Assembly: GCA_958298945.1 (NCBI GenBank)
Contig: OY282610.1
Location: 65,655,088 to 65,719,087, forward strand
DNA length: 64,000 nucleotides
Origin: Atherix ibis
Lineage: Eukaryota > Arthropoda > Insecta > Diptera > Athericidae
Reading direction: 5' to 3'
Positions within the stretch are counted from its first letter, which is position 1. Each line of letters opens with the position of its first letter. Both the position numbers and the translations under genes were made by a program. Below the pieces are notes generated by a model. That model did not search any database and was not told the DNA's origin. It saw only the letters and a list, made by a program, of their open reading frames with translations. This document shows, in pieces, positions 26,001-35,757 of the stretch.

Positions 26001-29000
26001 TTGAGCGGTAAAGCTACAAGTTTAAAAAGGAAGGAAATAAGGACTAATATTTTGCTAAATAATATATTACAAAACAACAAAAATGGGCACGTGATTAGCA
26101 TAATTCGATAGTTTGGACGAGTATTTTCTAAAGGAGCAACTGTATGGATTCTATTACGTTACTGAGTACCATCTACAATACAAAAAAAATTCTCCGCTAT
26201 CTTACCAAGTAAGATGGCTCCAATCGCCTGAAAATTTGTTTGGCTCATGTCAGAGTGGATTCAATCCAAGGAAATCAACAAGAGATCAGATCTTCTCTCT
26301 GCTAGAGTTGATGGAAAATACTGTTGAAATATGATCAACATATTCATAAGAAATTTCAGCACTCCAGAAAAATTAATTATACTGACTAGACTGAGCATGA
26401 CTAGTGTGAGAGGAAGATTAAAAGCAACTGAATCACTTTCGAAGTTATTTAACATCCACTTTCGGGCGATATTTTTAATCTGGCACTGGAAAAAGTGATC
26501 CGCAAGTCGGGAGTAAAGATAAGGACATTACGTGTCGATCAGAAAGAGCTATACGAGAATATATATTGAGTTGGCGGCGAAAAATCTTGGGCTATATGTC
26601 AAAGACAAGACCAACTAGCAGTAGTCACATACAGATTGGAGATAATAGTTTCGAAAGAGTTAAAGCATTTTTCTACAATATTTAGAGTCAAGGGTCGCAG
26701 CCGATAAAAATATGGAGAAAAAAATTCGCGTACAGCTGCTGGTAGGCAGCACAGTACTTAAGTCGCTCGAAAATTCTGAGTATAACATCGAAGCTACTGC
26801 TGCACAGGACACCGTGTAAAGAAAAGTACTCTTCGGACACTTGGGTTTGAAAGGAGTATCTTTTGAAGAATTTATGGCTCTATACATGAGGATGGACGAT
26901 TCCGGAGCCTATTTTTTCATTGATCTTGTTAATTTTCTAATAAATTCTGCAGTTATGGACTACATATCGCTTTTATTTCCATTTTTAATTGTTGAATGGT
27001 GTCTGGGCGTATTTTGGCCACTCTCAATCTCATTGATGACCAGATGTTTTCAATTGGATTCAGTTCAGGACTGAACTAAACGGTGGCCAATTCAACATAA
27101 CCATTTCTTTTATTTTCTAGGCACTACAGTCCTTACAAAAAAAAAGTGTTTGATTAGCACAAGCGTATTATCCTGTTGAAAAATAAAATGGCAAGTGTCG
27201 ACAAATAACTCGATAATTGTGGGCTCCAGACGATATTGTAGAGTGTGTACGTAAACATCCACTGTTATTTTTTGGTCAGTAAATGCTATTTGGTCTCTAG
27301 AGAAACATCCCAAAATCATTACACCCTCTGTCTTGGATGATATCATTTTTAGGCACTCTGTTGACAGTCGTTTGCCTTTTTTTCGTCTGACAAACAACCC
27401 CCCAGCGCTTACGAGGAGTTCAGATTTAGACTCGTCAGAAAAGATCCCACATCTAATCAGTTCAATGTTCTCATGAGCTCAAGTCAAGCGATTCTTACGC
27501 GCGTATGCGGTTAAGGTCGGCTTAACGACTGGTGGCCGTGTACGAATTCTGGTCGCCGCTAATCTCCCGCTTACGGTCCAGCTTGAAATTTCGGTTCGTC
27601 GGGGTCAATAAATTTCACGGAGGTTTTAAACGATTTCTTAAGGACTGTAGTCTCCCTGATTCTTCTTTCTCCCAGTTTCCTTCCACCGATTCACAATTGC
27701 TGCAACCGTTCTTTGTGCACATCCTAACCGAGCAACAATAGTCCTCGTCGATAAGTTTTCTCGCATGAGAATAAAAATCAACATCTTTCTATCGTATGTA
27801 ATCTGTCCCATTTTCATTCTCTTCATCACTATTAAAAAAGTAAGTGAGAATTATTTTTTCGGCTATATATATCAATAAATATAGTCTTAAATAGACACAA
27901 CATCTAACAGATGGTAGAAAACCCCATTTGAAAATGACTAATTTACCAATTAAATAATAAAAACGAAGTGAGCAGGACCAGCACTGTATTTTTTGACAGC
28001 AAGAGGAATAGTTTATTTAACTTTCTTTCATTCTTGTTTCAATTAAAAAGCTCAAGGATACGAGTAATAAAAGTGAAACATGAGTGATATTCTAAATATG
28101 GGAAAGAAATGAATTCATCGAAAGAGGTCGTGAGTGATCAAGAAGAGATGAACTGAATGGAAGAAAACCGAATAAGGTAGTGGAGTTTTGCATGACAATA
28201 TAACATATTTTTCACTAAAAATAACAAAATTTTCTAATTTTCTTAAATATTTTTTTCAGCTTAAATTATTAGAAAGTTTTGCTCTAATTTCTATTCCTTA
28301 TAAAATCCAAAGGGAAATATTATTTGAGAGAATATAAGAGAAAAAGTTCGAGTGGTTTTGAAATAAGCGTAAGAAATGGATACTTCGAAAGGACAAGTTT
28401 AGAGAGAATTGGTTGAATTAGCAGAGTTTAACCAATGACGTTATATTTTTTTTTTTTTAGTAAGAATGACAATATTTTTATGTATTTTTATTTTTATTTT
28501 CATATTAAAAAAGGTTTTTTTTTCAATTTGAATTAATATACTTTTTCTTGTTAAAATTATAAAATGTGATAGGAGAAGCGTGTATGATATGGAAATTAGT
28601 GTACGAAAAGGCATAGAACTAAATAAAGTGGCAGAGTTAGCACGATAATATAATATTTCGTATTTTTAACATAGTAAGAATTAGAATATCGTATTTGAAT
28701 TTCTATATTTTACGTGTATTTTTTTATATTGTTGATAATATAAATTTTAAAGATTATAGCAAGAAGCATGTTTAAAAAAAAAACATGACGTAAGTAAGAA
28801 ATAAATTTAAAAAAATCCACTTTTTACAGTGAAGAGTATATAATTTTAAAAAAAAATACCCTCACATTAAATATATTGGAATTTGGGTTTTTTATTATTA
28901 TTTATAGTATATGCAAATTTTGTTAATATGTGTATATTTATGCACAAATAAATAAATACAATTATATGTGAATATTAATTAGGATCAGTGTGAGTAGAAT

Positions 29001-29225
29001 GGACTTAGTCCGTTTCAATATCTTTTCTTATATTTATATAATATAACATAGTAACTGTAGAAAATATATTGTTAGTTTTATTTAAGTGTAAGTTTTGCAA
29101 TATTAATGTTTTTCTCTTTTTCATTGCTACTTTACAGGATCGTCAAATATGGTATTATCGGTGTATGTGTTTGTTTAGTAACTGCATTTATCACTCGAGG
29201 ATTAGTAAGACTATGGCGCAGCTAA
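11027..29225 (+). CDS. Cytochrome b5, tail-anchored (4 exons)
   Basis: Small haem protein that passes electrons to desaturases, P450s and related enzymes on the cytosolic face of ER or mitochondrial outer membrane. Exons 11027-11128, 11213-11301, 16672-16737 and 29138-29225 join in frame (phases 0, 2, 2) into 114 residues. ATG 11027 starts [12 protein letters not shown]. The core has [14 protein letters not shown], the haem motif HPGG (first axial His, residue 35) and VGHSRAA (second axial His), then [10 protein letters not shown]. The last exon encodes a single hydrophobic helix ([15 protein letters not shown]) ending RGLVRLWRS, a typical C-terminal anchor. Introns are 84, 5,370 and 12,400 bases; the last two are packed with transposon relics. 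Length is near that of short insect cytochrome b5 proteins. Which paralogue it is cannot be told. Confidence 0.9.
11302..16671 (+). other. Cytochrome b5 intron 2
   Basis: 5,370 bases, GTAAGT donor and TTTCAG acceptor. It holds an LTR-element leader remnant at 15840-16045 and a short GA microsatellite at 14701-14714. Less AT-rich islands at about 13360-13860 and 14700-14940 look like old repeats, but I cannot name a family. Small open frames there lack domain signs. Confidence 0.7.
15840..16045 (-). mobile_element. LTR-retrotransposon leader remnant (PBS-like end)
   Basis: Read on the minus strand from 16045 it begins TGGCGCGACAACCGGGA followed by GTCCGATC, which looks like a tRNA primer-binding site at the start of an LTR-element leader. 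The same start, in the opposite orientation and diverging further in, appears at 35272 onward, showing a dispersed repeat. No gag or pol coding remains here. Confidence 0.45.
17131..18117 (-). mobile_element. Mariner transposon (DD34D), internally deleted
   Basis: Perfect 21-bp terminal inverted repeats, TGTATAAGCTTAAATCCGCTG at 17131-17151 and its complement at 18097-18117; TA follows on the right but is not kept on the left. Minus-strand coding begins near 17950 ([17 protein letters not shown]), runs through an HTH region ([32 protein letters not shown]) and ends with [11 protein letters not shown] and [11 protein letters not shown]. The two Asp are 34 residues apart, the mariner DD34D signature. 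The segment with the first catalytic Asp is missing and frames shift, so the 987-bp copy is a dead element shorter than the usual 1.3 kb. Confidence 0.88.
21090..22600 (-). mobile_element. Non-LTR retrotransposon (R1-type LINE) fragment
   Basis: Minus-strand reverse transcriptase pieces occur in order: [14 protein letters not shown] (about 22410-22370), [20 protein letters not shown] (about 22245-22185), [15 protein letters not shown] (about 22035-21990, the catalytic F-A-D-D box with Ala changed to Glu), a thumb-like region (about 21930-21600), and a 3' piece resembling [10 protein letters not shown] near 21230. Several frames are needed, so it is dead. The endonuclease and ORF1 are absent (5' truncated). 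The pattern fits the R1/Loa-like group; exact clade is uncertain. Confidence 0.8.
23495..24338 (-). mobile_element. IS630/Tc1-mariner superfamily relic (DD41D/rosa-like)
   Basis: Minus-strand traces across several frames: [10 protein letters not shown] and KIHNYW near 24060, [12 protein letters not shown] near 23910, a [21 protein letters not shown] stretch near 23780, and a C-terminal [11 protein letters not shown] near 23590. The order (W-F-Q-x-D-N/G-A-T, then D-x-T-P-L-D-x-F-L-W-G, then R-G-G-H) is typical of the IS630-like group often called rosa/DD41D. Ends (TATAAAAG..., and AAAACCAACAGATGGCCGG) match the related copy at 36413-37043. Many stops, so inactive. Confidence 0.6.
25932..26028. 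repeat. Near-perfect hairpin, 43-bp arms
   Basis: Left arm 25932-25974 and right arm 25986-26028 are inverted copies with two mismatches, separated by 11 bases. The arms contain AAACTTGTAGCT and ACCGCTCAAGATAAA. Size and pairing resemble either a small foldback element or a pre-miRNA-like hairpin. No flanking target duplication is evident. Confidence 0.9.
26170..26810 (+). mobile_element. RTE-type LINE reverse transcriptase fragment
   Basis: [20 protein letters not shown] at about 26253-26310 matches the reverse transcriptase finger motif (Q-x-G-F-R-x-G-R-S-T-x-D-Q-I-F). Later pieces [18 protein letters not shown] and [20 protein letters not shown] (about 26620-26750) match the thumb part of the same type. 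The catalytic core between them is mostly deleted and frames shift. Inactive. Confidence 0.65.
26900..27987 (-). mobile_element. Tc1-like transposon relic
   Basis: Minus strand. The N terminus at about 27829 ([19 protein letters not shown], then [20 protein letters not shown]) is a paired-like HTH. Further on come [31 protein letters not shown] (second catalytic Asp) at about 27180, and [20 protein letters not shown] near 27050. This order fits a Tc1-type DDE transposase. One terminus is visible as CAGTGCTGGTCCTGCTCACTTCG (minus strand from 27987); the matching other end was not found. Several frameshifts and stops, so inactive. Confidence 0.7.
28060..28700 (+). repeat. Degenerate tandem repeat, about three units
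   Basis: Three diverged units of roughly 210-240 bases, each ending in a block like GCAGAGTT...GA..ATATAA(C/T)AT followed by a T/A-rich run and AGTAAGAAT. Unit ends lie near 28205, 28445 and 28655. Similarity is modest and read by eye. Confidence 0.45.
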
Positions 29226-29378
29226 CTATAATCCAGCTAAACACAAAACGACAATAAACCAGAACTGTTGCACAATTCAATATAAAACATAATAGAAAAA
29301 CGAATAAGAAATACTTTTAAGTGCTATGCAATAATTTTAAGATAAAAACTAAAAGACAAAATTGTTTTTATTAAGAAT

Positions 29379-29384
29379 AATAAA
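29379..29384 (+). terminator. Poly(A) signal candidate of cytochrome b5
   Basis: AATAAA about 155 bases after the cytochrome b5 stop codon. Another (AATAAA near 29420) follows, so the choice between them is open. Confidence 0.45.
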
Positions 29385-30063
29385 TTTTTATTGTATAACA
29401 GAAAATATTGTATGACAAAATAAACATTAATATAAAAGAAATGTAAACGAAAAAAAAATAATACAAAACATAACAAAGTAATACATATATTCAAAATATA
29501 TTATTGTAAAAATTCACAGCGTGATATTATTATTTTAAGCTTAAAGGGATTGTAGTGTGCTGGTGTTTACAGAAGTGCTAAAGTGCATTAGCATACTACA
29601 AATCAGGAGGCTTACATTATTAATTATTATATTTTTCGTATTAATGATAAATTTAAAATTGTTAATTGAATTGTATACTTGAACTCATTAATATTAAAAT
29701 GTAAAAGTTGCCAGAGGAGTTGAATACATAGTTTTCATACTATAAAAATTATAGGGACCAACCAAATCGAGCATAGAATACGATCAACATTATAGTAATA
29801 ATAGTCATAAATTCATTGGTAGCTTAATCAAAATGAAATAATCTAATAATATTTATAATAATGTTAACAGTAACAATTAAGATTGAGAATGACAATAGAA
29901 TTAAAAACAAAAAAGAAATGTATTCATTCTTATATATAAAAATTCTAAATAAATTGCTCATACCTAGATATGTACGAGCAAATTAACATAAGTATTTTAA
30001 AAAGTGAAATGCATTTACTGAAGAAAAAAACGCACTCAAATGCACAATATAATCTGGGCTAAG
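29385..30063. other. Convergent 3' intergenic space
   Basis: AT-rich DNA between the tail-to-tail cytochrome b5 (plus) and zinc-finger (minus) genes. It presumably holds both 3' UTRs. No further gene seen. Confidence 0.5.
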
Positions 30064-32173
30064 CTAAGGAAATTTTCTAGCCATAGAGGCAAATTCCAGA
30101 AGCAATTGGGCAACCAACAAATCGCTTTGGCTACGCGGCTCAGTTCTTACTATTGCAGGATTATTTTTTAATTCAGAAAAGGCATTTAAAACCGTTAAGT
30201 TTCCATGATCGGAATTACTTTTCTCATATGGTTTTGTTTGATCAAACTGTTGAAATATTTGATCGTTTGTTTTGGCTGGTTTTGTTCGTGTTATCATTGT
30301 TTTAGTTTTTCGTTTATCGTCTTCAACAGATCCACGAAGTGTAGTTCGTAGCGTTGCTGATGGTGACATCAATTTTGACTGTGAAGAATTTAATTTATCA
30401 GAGTCTGTTAAATATTTGCTGTTGCTATCTGTTTCAGTTGATGAATATGATGAGCGATCTGTTTTACTACGTGTTGGCAATGAAGAAACTACCGTCTCAT
30501 CGGAATATTTTTCTATATCAGTTGGATCAATCTTTATAGTTCGTCTCTCATTATTACATGGATTTGCCTATAATGAAACATTTATTGTTTAATCATTTTA
30601 ATTTGTAATAATTAAAAGCAAAATAATATAATTTGAATCAATTTTTTGAACACTTACAACTGTTTGTTGTTGTAAGGTTGGATTTGTATCACTGTGTTGA
30701 ATTAAATGTTGTACAAGTACACATGATAGAGCGAAAGTTTTATTACAAATTGTACATAAGTACCGAAATTTACTTTTAGCAAGTTTTGAATCCGGTTTTG
30801 CATGTTGTGTCCGAATGTGTTTCCACAGAACATATTTTTGGTTAAAACCCCAAAAACACACTGAACAACTATAAGGTCTTTCACCTAAACAAAATTTTCA
30901 TTAATAAAATATTTCACTATTCAAAAGGACATTACGACAAACCAGTGTGAATTTGTTCATGTGTTTTTAAATTACTAGCATATACGAATGATTTTGAGCA
31001 AAAACTACATTGTAATGGGCTTTTGGTAGTATGGACACGTGAATGATTTCGCTCAGACGTTCTTGTGGTAAATGTTTTACCACACTCACCACATTCAAAC
31101 AATTTCCCAGAAACGTTTGGATGTGAATCACGATGTTGGATAAGTAATTGGCTATTTGGAAACACAATTTTACAAACATCGCATATTGTAGACTTATTAC
31201 GATGCGATATCATATGCTGTCTCAAACTTACAATAAAAATAAATGTATGTCATTAACAATAATATTACATAAATTAAAACAAAATATTTATTTAAAAAAA
31301 AAAAAAAAACTATTATGTCATTTCACTTAAAGCCGATCCGTTTTTCTTTAACTAATCAGAATGTTAAATTTCTTAAGTACCGTGATTTCGAAATGAAATT
31401 CTGTCCACATTTTATACATGAATATTTGTTTCTTCTCAAATGAAGAGAAGCATGCCTCCTAAGGGAACGGCCATCCCCACATTCCTTTCCACATACTTTA
31501 CATGAATTAGCTGTCATACTATTCGCATGTAACGTGGCAATATGTTCTTTAATAAATAATTCCTCAACAAAGATTTTTTCGCACAGCATGCACCTGATTT
31601 AAATAAATAAAATTATTATATATTGTAACATCGATAAAAATTATATGAATATGATTTTACTTTATTAGCTGGAAACAAGCAGTAATTTCCGCATGCATTA
31701 ACAAACCAATAGCTTCTGCAAATGTTTCACCACAAACAATACAGCAATGTCTTTTTTCATCTTTAACAGAAGAACCGTGTTCCTCCTTTGTATGCCGTTT
31801 AAGTAAATTTTGCTTATGAAAGCTCATCCCGCAATCAGAATCACTTTGGTCATTATTTTCCGCTATATATTCTGAATTACTAACTTCAAAATGGTGTGCT
31901 TTCTGATGATCGGTTAGTAAATTTATATCCCCAAAAATTTCCTTGCAGGTAACACATTCATGAATAGAATCATCTTCATGTACCTGTATGACAATCGTAT
32001 GAATTAAATAAAATCGGACGATTAAATATGAATGTATTAACGATCGAATGAGATAAGTAAGCTTTCTCTCTAGCAAAACAAATTCCACACTGTTGGCACA
32101 CAAATGGTTTTTTACGATCAGTTATCGCATATCGGTTGTTGGACTGCCATTCATTTGAAGTTGTTGATTCCAT
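30064..32173 (-). CDS. C2H2 zinc-finger protein, 12 finger units (6 coding exons)
   Basis: Probable nuclear DNA-binding transcription regulator; target unknown. Coding exons, minus strand: 32173-32042, 31983-31661, 31593-31381, 31226-30943, 30884-30658, 30567-30064, with GT-AG introns of 58, 67, 154, 58 and 90 bases, giving 560 residues in one frame. The splices rebuild exact C-x2-C-x12-H fingers across exon borders, for example SKSR joined to LRQHMISH and HTG joined to ERPYSC. Ten fingers are canonical. One (SDCGMSFHKQNLLKRH) lacks its first Cys and one (CIVCGETFAEAIGLLMH) lacks a normal second His. The C-terminal 170 residues are Ser/Thr/Lys-rich, ending LLLEFASMARKFP. Start chosen at ATG 32173 (MESTTSNEW) because no in-frame ATG was found upstream; the frame stays open to a probable 5' UTR intron (32291-32336). 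I do not recognise the orthologue. Confidence 0.85.
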
Positions 32174-32290
32174 TGTAGGATCTGACTGTGAACAAACTTC
32201 GTGTTTCGGTTTTACAACTCGTCCAGAACGTTCGAAATTCACTTTGACTTCACAGCGATAATTTGAGTAGTTATTATTGGAAAAATAAAA

Positions 32291-32336
32291 CTATTAAAAT
32301 ATACCATAATTATTATTAATATATTGTTGTACTTAC
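32291..32336 (-). other. Likely 5' UTR intron of the zinc-finger gene
   Basis: Minus strand: strong GTAAGT donor at 32336 and TTTTAATAG acceptor ending at 32291, 46 bases. It separates a leader exon ending at 32337 from the exon that contains the start codon. No ATG was seen in the leader exon in the right frame. Confidence 0.45.
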
Positions 32337-32614
32337 AATTATGCTCAATATCACAAATACTTTGTAGTAGACTGTTCGTATGCTCTTCAAATTTTCAAAG
32401 ATACTCCTAATAACGTAGAACACCACAATATACTATCACCCACACAACTAATCACTCCGAATAGTATGCTAAGATTATATGCATACACATTTAATTGAAG
32501 CCAAAAAATCCCGCGGAATTTCAATGGAACAAGAGGCAAATCTGTTAACGTAAATTTAAGCTACAAATTCTGCTATTTGAAATTTATATTAAACGCTTTT
32601 AAAAGAAACAAAAA

Positions 32615-32857
32615 ATGCCATTTTACTTTAAAAAATCATTAAAATTTAATACAAATACTTTGGATCACAATAAACAAAGAATAATTAACGAAAATACTTA
32701 TCAAAAAGTTGATGAAAATCTTTTTCAACTGTTGTGCCTGACATCTATTTTTCCATACAAATTTTTCAATTTGTACTTTGACATATCGAATGTAAACAAT
32801 TCGAACGTTATGGTTCAATTTTTTGATATTGTATTTTTTGTTCTATTAACAGTGTAG
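32615..32857 (+). CDS. Possible small open frame divergent from the zinc-finger gene
   Basis: 80 codons from ATG 32615 (context AAAAATG) to a stop at 32857, starting MPFYFKKSLKFN. It begins about 280 bases from the start of the divergent zinc-finger gene, so a shared promoter is conceivable. No signal peptide, domain or family is recognised, and composition is close to background. Could be chance. Confidence 0.15.
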   Translation: MPFYFKKSLKFNTNTLDHNKQRIINENTYQKVDENLFQLLCLTSIFPYKFFNLYFDISNVNNSNVMVQFFDIVFFVLLTV

Positions 32858-33610
32858 TTTTTATTAAAAGTGTTAAATAAGTTTAATATTTAATGTTTCA
32901 AAATATTTAAAGAAAATGAAGTGTTATAGTTATGCGTAAACTAATGATTCGCGAATTTCGTTATTCAGGTGAATTGTCGGTAAACAAAAAATTTTATTTA
33001 TTAAAATAAAGGGTATAGTTGCTTATTATTCAACCAATTTTCATTGGATTTCAAATGCTCAAAGATCTTCAAATTTTAAAAAAAAATCTTGTGCAACATT
33101 AAAAGTTAGCAGATGATTATTTGTGACCAGATTTAACTTTGGGGATTTTATTGGCTTTATATTTTCACATATCTATTAATATACAATTTTCATATATGTA
33201 AAAATATAAATCTACAATATATATGGTGGCTGGGAAATATTCAAGGTATTTGTATTAAAAAATCATGTGTATTTTAAATTTATGAATTTTTCTACTAATG
33301 TCAGTGAGTATTAATATATTATATTTTAACTTAATGCTTATATACGAGTACTTTTCTAACTTGAAGCTAAGGCTGCTTCCATTAGGAAACATTATGAGTA
33401 AATTTCTAAAGATCCTATTTGATTTTTGGATCTATTTTCAGAATCTAATCAGAAAAGTAACTATTGTAGAAGTTCTGTTTAATGTTTTGAAATTAAAAGT
33501 TTTACAGTAAAAAAATTTGTTTTATTTAATTTCTAATTCAAAATTAATTAAATTTAATAACCATCGTTAATATTTAATAAATTTAAATTTAACCACAACT
33601 ATTATTTTTT
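32858..33610. other. Intergenic DNA, no gene seen
   Basis: AT-rich with short open frames only. The 70-codon frame at 33298-33510 is Leu/Phe/Ile-rich and has no family features. Confidence 0.5.
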
Positions 33611-33614
33611 AAAA

Positions 33615-34790
33615 TATGCATACAACTATAAAATAGGCCCTTTCTGAAATCGACGCCTTTCAGCAGTATGTATTTAAGAAAAATTTGAGTCTACCGATTC
33701 GGGACAACACGTGCTCGCACAGACCGTTCAGCTAAAAGTATTGCTTCGGTGAGTGAAAGTGTTGCAGAGAATATAGTTTTATTTCTCCACAAATGACCAC
33801 ATTGCGAATTTTGCGCACGGATTTGGCTCTTAAAGCCACCTGACCATTTTCAACGTCGAAATTTTACTGATATACGAGGTCTGTTCAAAAAGTATCGCAA
33901 ATTTTAAATTTTCACGGGTTACGTACATTCGATTTTCGATTTTTTGTGGCGTTATGTTGGTACTCATGTCAATTTCGGCCCAAATTTTTTCGATTTTTTT
34001 GTGGCGTTATGTTGGTACTCATGTCAAGTTCGGCCCAAATTTGCTCCAGAGGGTCATAACTGGTGAGAAATCATGGGTTTATGGTTTTGACGTGGAAACC
34101 AAAAGCTCAATCATCCCAATGGAAGCTGCCGCACGAACCAAGACCAAAAAAAGCGCGCCAAGTTCGGTCGAATGTGAAGGTTTTGCTTACAGTTTTCGTC
34201 GATTGCAGGGGCGTGGTACATCATGAGTTCTTGCCACAGGGTAGAACGGTCAATAAGGAAAATTATCTACAAGTTATGCGCACAAAAATTGGCTTTTACA
34301 CTGTGATAACGCCCCTGCTCACGCATCGTTGCTTGTGCCCGAATTTTTGGCCAAAAACAACATACTAATAATGCCGCAGCCATCGTATTCCCCAGATCTG
34401 GCCCCCTGTGACTTTTTCTTGCTCCCGAAACAGATTCTTTGATCCATTTTTTGGAATGGTAAAAAATCGAAAACGAGCCAAAACACGTGCAAGCAAAGCA
34501 GCTGCCGAAAATTAACTGAACATTCAAAATGGCCAAACTTGTCGGCATAAGTGAGAGACATGAGTACCAACATAACGCCACAAAAAAAATCGAAAATTGA
34601 ATATCAGTAACCCGCGGAAATTCGCGATACTTTTTGAACATACCTCGTACAGAGAAATGACAACCAATTTTTTATGGCCTATTTTTAATGACATGGATGT
34701 CGACGACTTGTGGTTCCAATAGGACGATGCGACGGGCCACACTGCCCAAGAAACAATCGATTTATTGAAAACCAATTAGTGTTATTATAA
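33615..34790 (+). mobile_element. IS630-like (DD41D/rosa-like) relic split by a mariner insertion
   Basis: Left part (33700-33874): RTRTDRSAKSIASVSESVAE, then KPPDHFQRRNF, typical of the N-terminal half of the IS630-like family. Right part (34650-34779): DVDDLWFQ, stop, DDATGHTAQETIDLLKTN, the second-catalytic-Asp region of the same family (W-F-Q-Q-D-G-A-T-C-H-T-A). The mariner at 33875-34647 sits between them. Residues between the halves are missing too, so the host copy had already lost coding DNA or lost it later. Outer ends not defined. Confidence 0.65.
33875..34647 (+). mobile_element. Mariner-type element with long TIRs, nested insertion
   Basis: Ends CGAGGTCTGTTCAAAAAGTA (left) and the complement of CGAGGTATGTTCAAAAAGTA (right, to 34647), flanked by TA on both sides. 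Homology between ends runs about 100 bases (...GTGGCGTTATGTTGGTACTC). The left TIR region carries a local duplication: GTGGCGTTATGTTGGTACTC occurs twice (about 33946 and 34000). Coding traces: ITGEKSWVYGFDVETK (first catalytic Asp replaced by Glu), QSSQWKLPHEPRPKKARQ, GVVHHEFLPQGRTVNKE and MPQPSYSPDLAPCDFFLL. The N-terminal part and the second catalytic Asp region are deleted. Inactive. Confidence 0.8.
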
Positions 34791-35265
34791 TTGTTATTGT
34801 TACTAAATATATACGATAGTTAAACTATTCAAAATTTGTTCATTCAAAAATGAAACTATTTTTCGGAAAAGTTGTACAATAACTTCATTATGAGAATACT
34901 GAAATTGAAATACATAATTTTCTCCATTAAATGTTATTTTGGAAGTTTTTTATATTTGAATAATGACTGAAAAATTGTAAATTTTTTTTTTTTTATATAT
35001 TCAATTTGATATGTTCAATCTTTCTCCCTCTCCCTTTCTTTCTTTCTTTCTTTAACTATTTCATTTTGCTACAGTTTATTGTTTGACCTTTCATATAATA
35101 ACACAGGATCTATAAATACGTACATAGTTTATATTTTGACATCTTAAAGATATTATAGCAGTGTTTGATTTAAAATAATTTTGATTAGATAATATTGATT
35201 TTAATTACAATTCAAAAAAAGGAGGATCCCCTATAAAACTGTTATGTTCGATTGTTGTTTGGTTG
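34791..35265. other. Intergenic DNA with a short TTTC microsatellite
   Basis: AT-rich. A CTTT/TTTC run lies at about 35032-35054. No gene seen. Confidence 0.6.
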
Positions 35266-35271
35266 ACATTG

Positions 35272-35757
35272 CGCGACAACCGGGAATCCGATCTTTGCCG
35301 CCTGCTGAATCAAAAAACTCCAGGCGTCTTGGCTTCGCGCCACAGTCTTTCAGTTCGATACTGCCAGTAGTAAGGCTGTCATATCAGTCTGGTACTTTGA
35401 CAGGGCAACGGCTAATTACTTAGCAGCTCCTAATCTATTTAGAGAGTGGCCGTTCCTTAAGAAAATGCGCAATTTTTTTCTCCGGGTTAGTTGCCGTCGA
35501 TTGTTTCCTCTGTTTTGAGTTGTATTTACAGAATGGGGAATCAGCGCAATTCCCAACTTGTCTAGAAAACAGCATCCCCAATATTTTAACTAGTACATAG
35601 ATACCATTAGGCTTTCGGAAATACTTGATAAACAATTATAGTTGCAACGCTGGTCTACTGGCTAAAGTTAGATCTTAGAAATATAGTGTAAAGTGTAAAT
35701 ACATGCTAAAAGATTCAATTAGGATTCGAGCATCCAAAACAAACAAACAATTGTAAT
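35272..35757 (+). mobile_element. LTR-retrotransposon remnant: leader plus LTR fragment
   Basis: From about 35274 GCGCGACAACCGGGAATCCGATC matches the PBS-like leader seen at 15840-16045 (opposite strand). From about 35660 to 35757 (AAAGTTAGATCTTAGAAATATAG ... AACAAACAAACAATTGTAA) the sequence matches the end of the gypsy LTR at 37746-38152. A leader followed by an LTR end with no gag/pol between suggests a heavily deleted copy of the same or a related element. Confidence 0.55.

Larger units (their letters stand above)
16738..29137 (+). other. Cytochrome b5 intron 3 (12.4 kb)
   Basis: GTAAGT donor and TTTACAG acceptor. It contains a mariner (17131-18117), an R1-type LINE (21090-22600), an IS630-like relic (23495-24338), a hairpin (25932-26028), an RTE-like LINE piece (26170-26810), a Tc1 relic (26900-27987) and a degenerate tandem repeat (28060-28700). 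A GC-richer patch at 18380-18730 and a stretch at 19910-20230 rich in CATATG/CATG motifs are probably also repeat DNA but unassigned. The rest is AT-rich with no gene seen. Confidence 0.75.

Noticed and set aside
30272..30592. 106-codon plus-strand open frame
   Set aside because: Antisense shadow of the last zinc-finger gene exon.
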